Shown one piece after another: positions 61,818-64,000 of a stretch of 64,000 nt of DNA. Both the position numbers and the translations under genes were made by a program. How positions within the stretch are numbered: position 1 is the stretch's first letter; every line of letters begins with the position of its first letter. This stretch comes from Aaosphaeria pasadenensis. Lineage: Eukaryota; Ascomycota; Dothideomycetes; Pleosporales. The stretch spans positions 434,001 through 498,000 of the forward strand of contig JAKLMB010000019.1 of the NCBI GenBank assembly GCA_022813625.1, read 5' to 3'. The notes under the pieces were generated by a model. That model saw nothing but the letters and a program-made list of their open reading frames with translations, was not told the origin of the DNA and ran no database searches.

Positions 61818-64000
61818 CGCAGCTTCTACGATTATCACCGCATCGTTCACTTGACTTTTTTTCCTTTTACACCCAGTTCTGCACATTGCATCGATACACC
61901 CTGCCGCACATATCCATTACATCCACACGAAAGTTGGATACATCTTACCACTGTTGATGATTTCACCCGCGATATATCGCCCCACGGCTAGATGGACGAA
62001 CACCATTCTAATTCTAACGTCCTATAACACCATAATCATACCATCACATGGCCACTACACATTTACAACATACCAACATACCACCGACTTGAGGGGTTTC
62101 GGCGCAAAAAGCATCATCGATACGATTTTCTATTCCCAGGCTGGAGCCAGGGCTCCCGGCAGATTTGTCTTATCAGAGACGAGAGGCTTCGTAAAGTAAT
62201 CTTCATTATATTTGTTTGATCTGGGTCTAAGCTACCCGCAGACCCTGCATCTTCCAGTTCCTGCACTCTGTACCTAGGTTTTGTTTTCTTTGGTGTGATT
62301 TCCACCAGCAATAGTTGCATTTTGGCACATGACTGGGGGCTTTCAGGCCACCAGTACCAGCTATGGCGCTGCACTGTACTCTGGGTTTCTTTCCACGGCG
62401 AGTTATGATTCTCGGTCCGTTGGCGGTTGGCGTTTTTGGGCGTGCGGATACATGCAGGCCGGGATACATTGGATCATTTTTTTCCCTGTCGAGGGCATCG
62501 TTCTGTGAGACTTGATTGCTTTATCAGAAGCAAAGGGAGGGGGTTACGTATTGTATACAGTATGTCGGAGAGCAGCAATACCAGCACCAGCACCAGCATG
62601 ACTTTGAGGTCTGCTGTGACTCGAGAGAGAGAGAGAGACAGGGATTCTTCCTGAAAAGAAAAAAGCGTTATCAAACTGTCCCAAAAAAATCTTTGCACGA
62701 TCGTATGATTGACCTTGTTGTTGTAATGTACGCAACACAACCTTGCTGCAGGTCTTCCATTTGTGACACTCTCGGAACCGTTGGGTTACGATCGACTCGC
62801 TCCGAATTCCCTAATCGGTACGGCGCGGAGGTACAGCGTCCAGCACAACGTCTGCGATCTGTGCAGCGTACATACATAGTACATACGTGGTGGAGTAGTG
62901 GCCGGGGGTTCAATAGCAGAGAGAGTACTCCGTAGAAAGCACCCGCATGCCGCATCTGGCCCTCCTAATCAATCAACAATAGCAAAACTGTCAAACCAGC
63001 CCCAGCCCTGTCTCCGCGTCCGCGCGCCCGCGCTCCCACCCCCGACAGCCATTTTTCTCGCGTAGTATTGTACGACCGTGGGCGTCATGCAGGCCGCCCG
63101 GAAGAGGGATTCAAGACGATAACTCTCAATGCCCAACGATGATGTTGGTGTGATCGCCGACAGGCCACCGGGCTGGAGAATAGGGTCTTTAGGATCGTCC
63201 TTTTTGCTTGACAGAGACGTACAGCATGTGGGCTCTCGCAGGGCATAGCGAGAAGCGGCGAGCGGGCGAGGGGCCGTTGCGGCGTGTATGTGTGTGTGTG
63301 TGTGTGTGTACGGAGGATGTTTGGCTTTTGCAAGACATAGATAAAGTACGGAGGGCTCTTGCGTTCCGTGTATATAGGTAGGTAGCTAACGTCTAGGTTT
63401 CTAAACGGAGGGGGTGGCTTTTTTCTCAATCACCAAAACATGCATTTCCCATGGCCGTTGTGCCTCAGAACTCGATGTGTGTGTGTTTTCCCCTCGACTG
63501 ATTCTCAGTTAGTTGGTTAGTGCTTTTCGAGTCAAAACGTCCCGTCCCGTGCGGATTTGCATGAAACCCATCCATTGAATGGGTTTGTTTTGGTGATGGT
63601 GGTGGCGGTGGTAGAGGTAGAGGTGGTGCCGCCGATTCATTTCTCTGCGTCTTGCGCAAGTTTCGTTTCGTTACACCCTCTTTCTTTTTGTTTTTCTTTT
63701 CTTTTTCCTTGTTCCTTTCGGGGGGCAGACGGGCGGGCGTGTGATGTGCTGTGTGGGCTGGGCTGGCTGGGCTGGGGCTGGGCTGCGTACTGGGTACTGG
63801 GTACATAGGTAGATAGATCCCTGAAGCCGAATATCCATCTGCACGTGGGCGTGGGCCGCGAAAGACAAAGTTACACAGGACGGCGAGAACGCAGCATATA
63901 CATACAGGAGTCTCAGGTCGTGCTACGTGCTGCTGTCAAATGGTTACGAGGGGGGGGGAGGGTTTCGATGCCGTACGTCGTTGCAGGGGTGGGCAAACGA
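61818..64000. other. Downstream region of nsdD, no confident gene
   Basis: This region holds the nsdD 3' end and then mixed sequence. A TACTCCGTA motif is at 62926-62934, a (TG)n run at about 63289-63309, and a GGGCT-type repeat at about 63735-63790. Open frames are short and lack motifs; a gene may begin beyond the window. Confidence 0.5.
63289..63309. repeat. (TG)n dinucleotide microsatellite
   Basis: About ten TG units, followed by a TACGGAGG near-match to the TACGGAGTA motif. Confidence 0.8.

Overview
This window is nuclear DNA of a filamentous ascomycete (Pezizomycotina; a Dothideomycetes-type genome would fit, but I cannot place it further). The reasons are introns of about 50-80 bp with GTAWGT donors, internal CTRAY-like branch sites and YAG acceptors, protein families typical of moulds (SREBP-like bHLH factor, NsdD-type GATA factor, fungal PI-PLC, mucin-like one-pass surface protein), and weak start contexts mixed with good ones. 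There are no operons, rRNA, tRNA, CRISPR arrays or recognisable intact transposons. Nine genes are well supported and cover only about 27% of the window (hand estimate), roughly one gene per 7 kb, which is sparse for such a fungus.

Layout from left to right: the 3' end of a multicopper oxidase gene of bilirubin-oxidase type with a long acidic tail (1-1194, +); a class IIA HAD phosphatase like CECR5/HDHD5 (3989-5324, -); a fungal protein of unknown function with an N-terminal NWxGG motif (8879-10704, +); a 9.8 kb gene-poor stretch; phosphoinositide-specific phospholipase C (20537-23944, +); a 7.7 kb gene-poor stretch; the nonsense-mediated-decay helicase UPF1 (31699-35012, +); a cysteine-rich, mucin-stalked one-pass membrane protein (35749-36968, -); a class I HAD protein with an altered catalytic motif (38154-39223, +), convergent with the SREBP-like factor srbA (39785-43050, -); a 17 kb stretch without a confident gene that includes an AT-rich island at about 47.2-49.0 kb; and an NsdD-type GATA zinc-finger factor (60187-61817, +) with a complex leader.

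The genes are not a cluster in the metabolic sense. The largest are global regulators: Ca2+/phosphoinositide signalling (PLC), mRNA surveillance (UPF1), sterol/hypoxia response (srbA) and sexual/asexual development (nsdD). The longest non-coding stretches sit upstream of PLC, srbA and nsdD, and in each case the coding strand of the 1.5-2.5 kb before the start is strongly pyrimidine-rich, suggesting long transcribed leaders or extended promoters. The most notable non-coding signals are a 9-mer, TACGGAGTA, seen 11 times only between genes; a perfect 25-bp palindrome built on it; a G-quadruplex motif upstream of srbA; and an upstream ORF before nsdD whose stop codon directly abuts the main start if an apparent leader intron is retained but which overlaps the start out of frame if the intron is removed.
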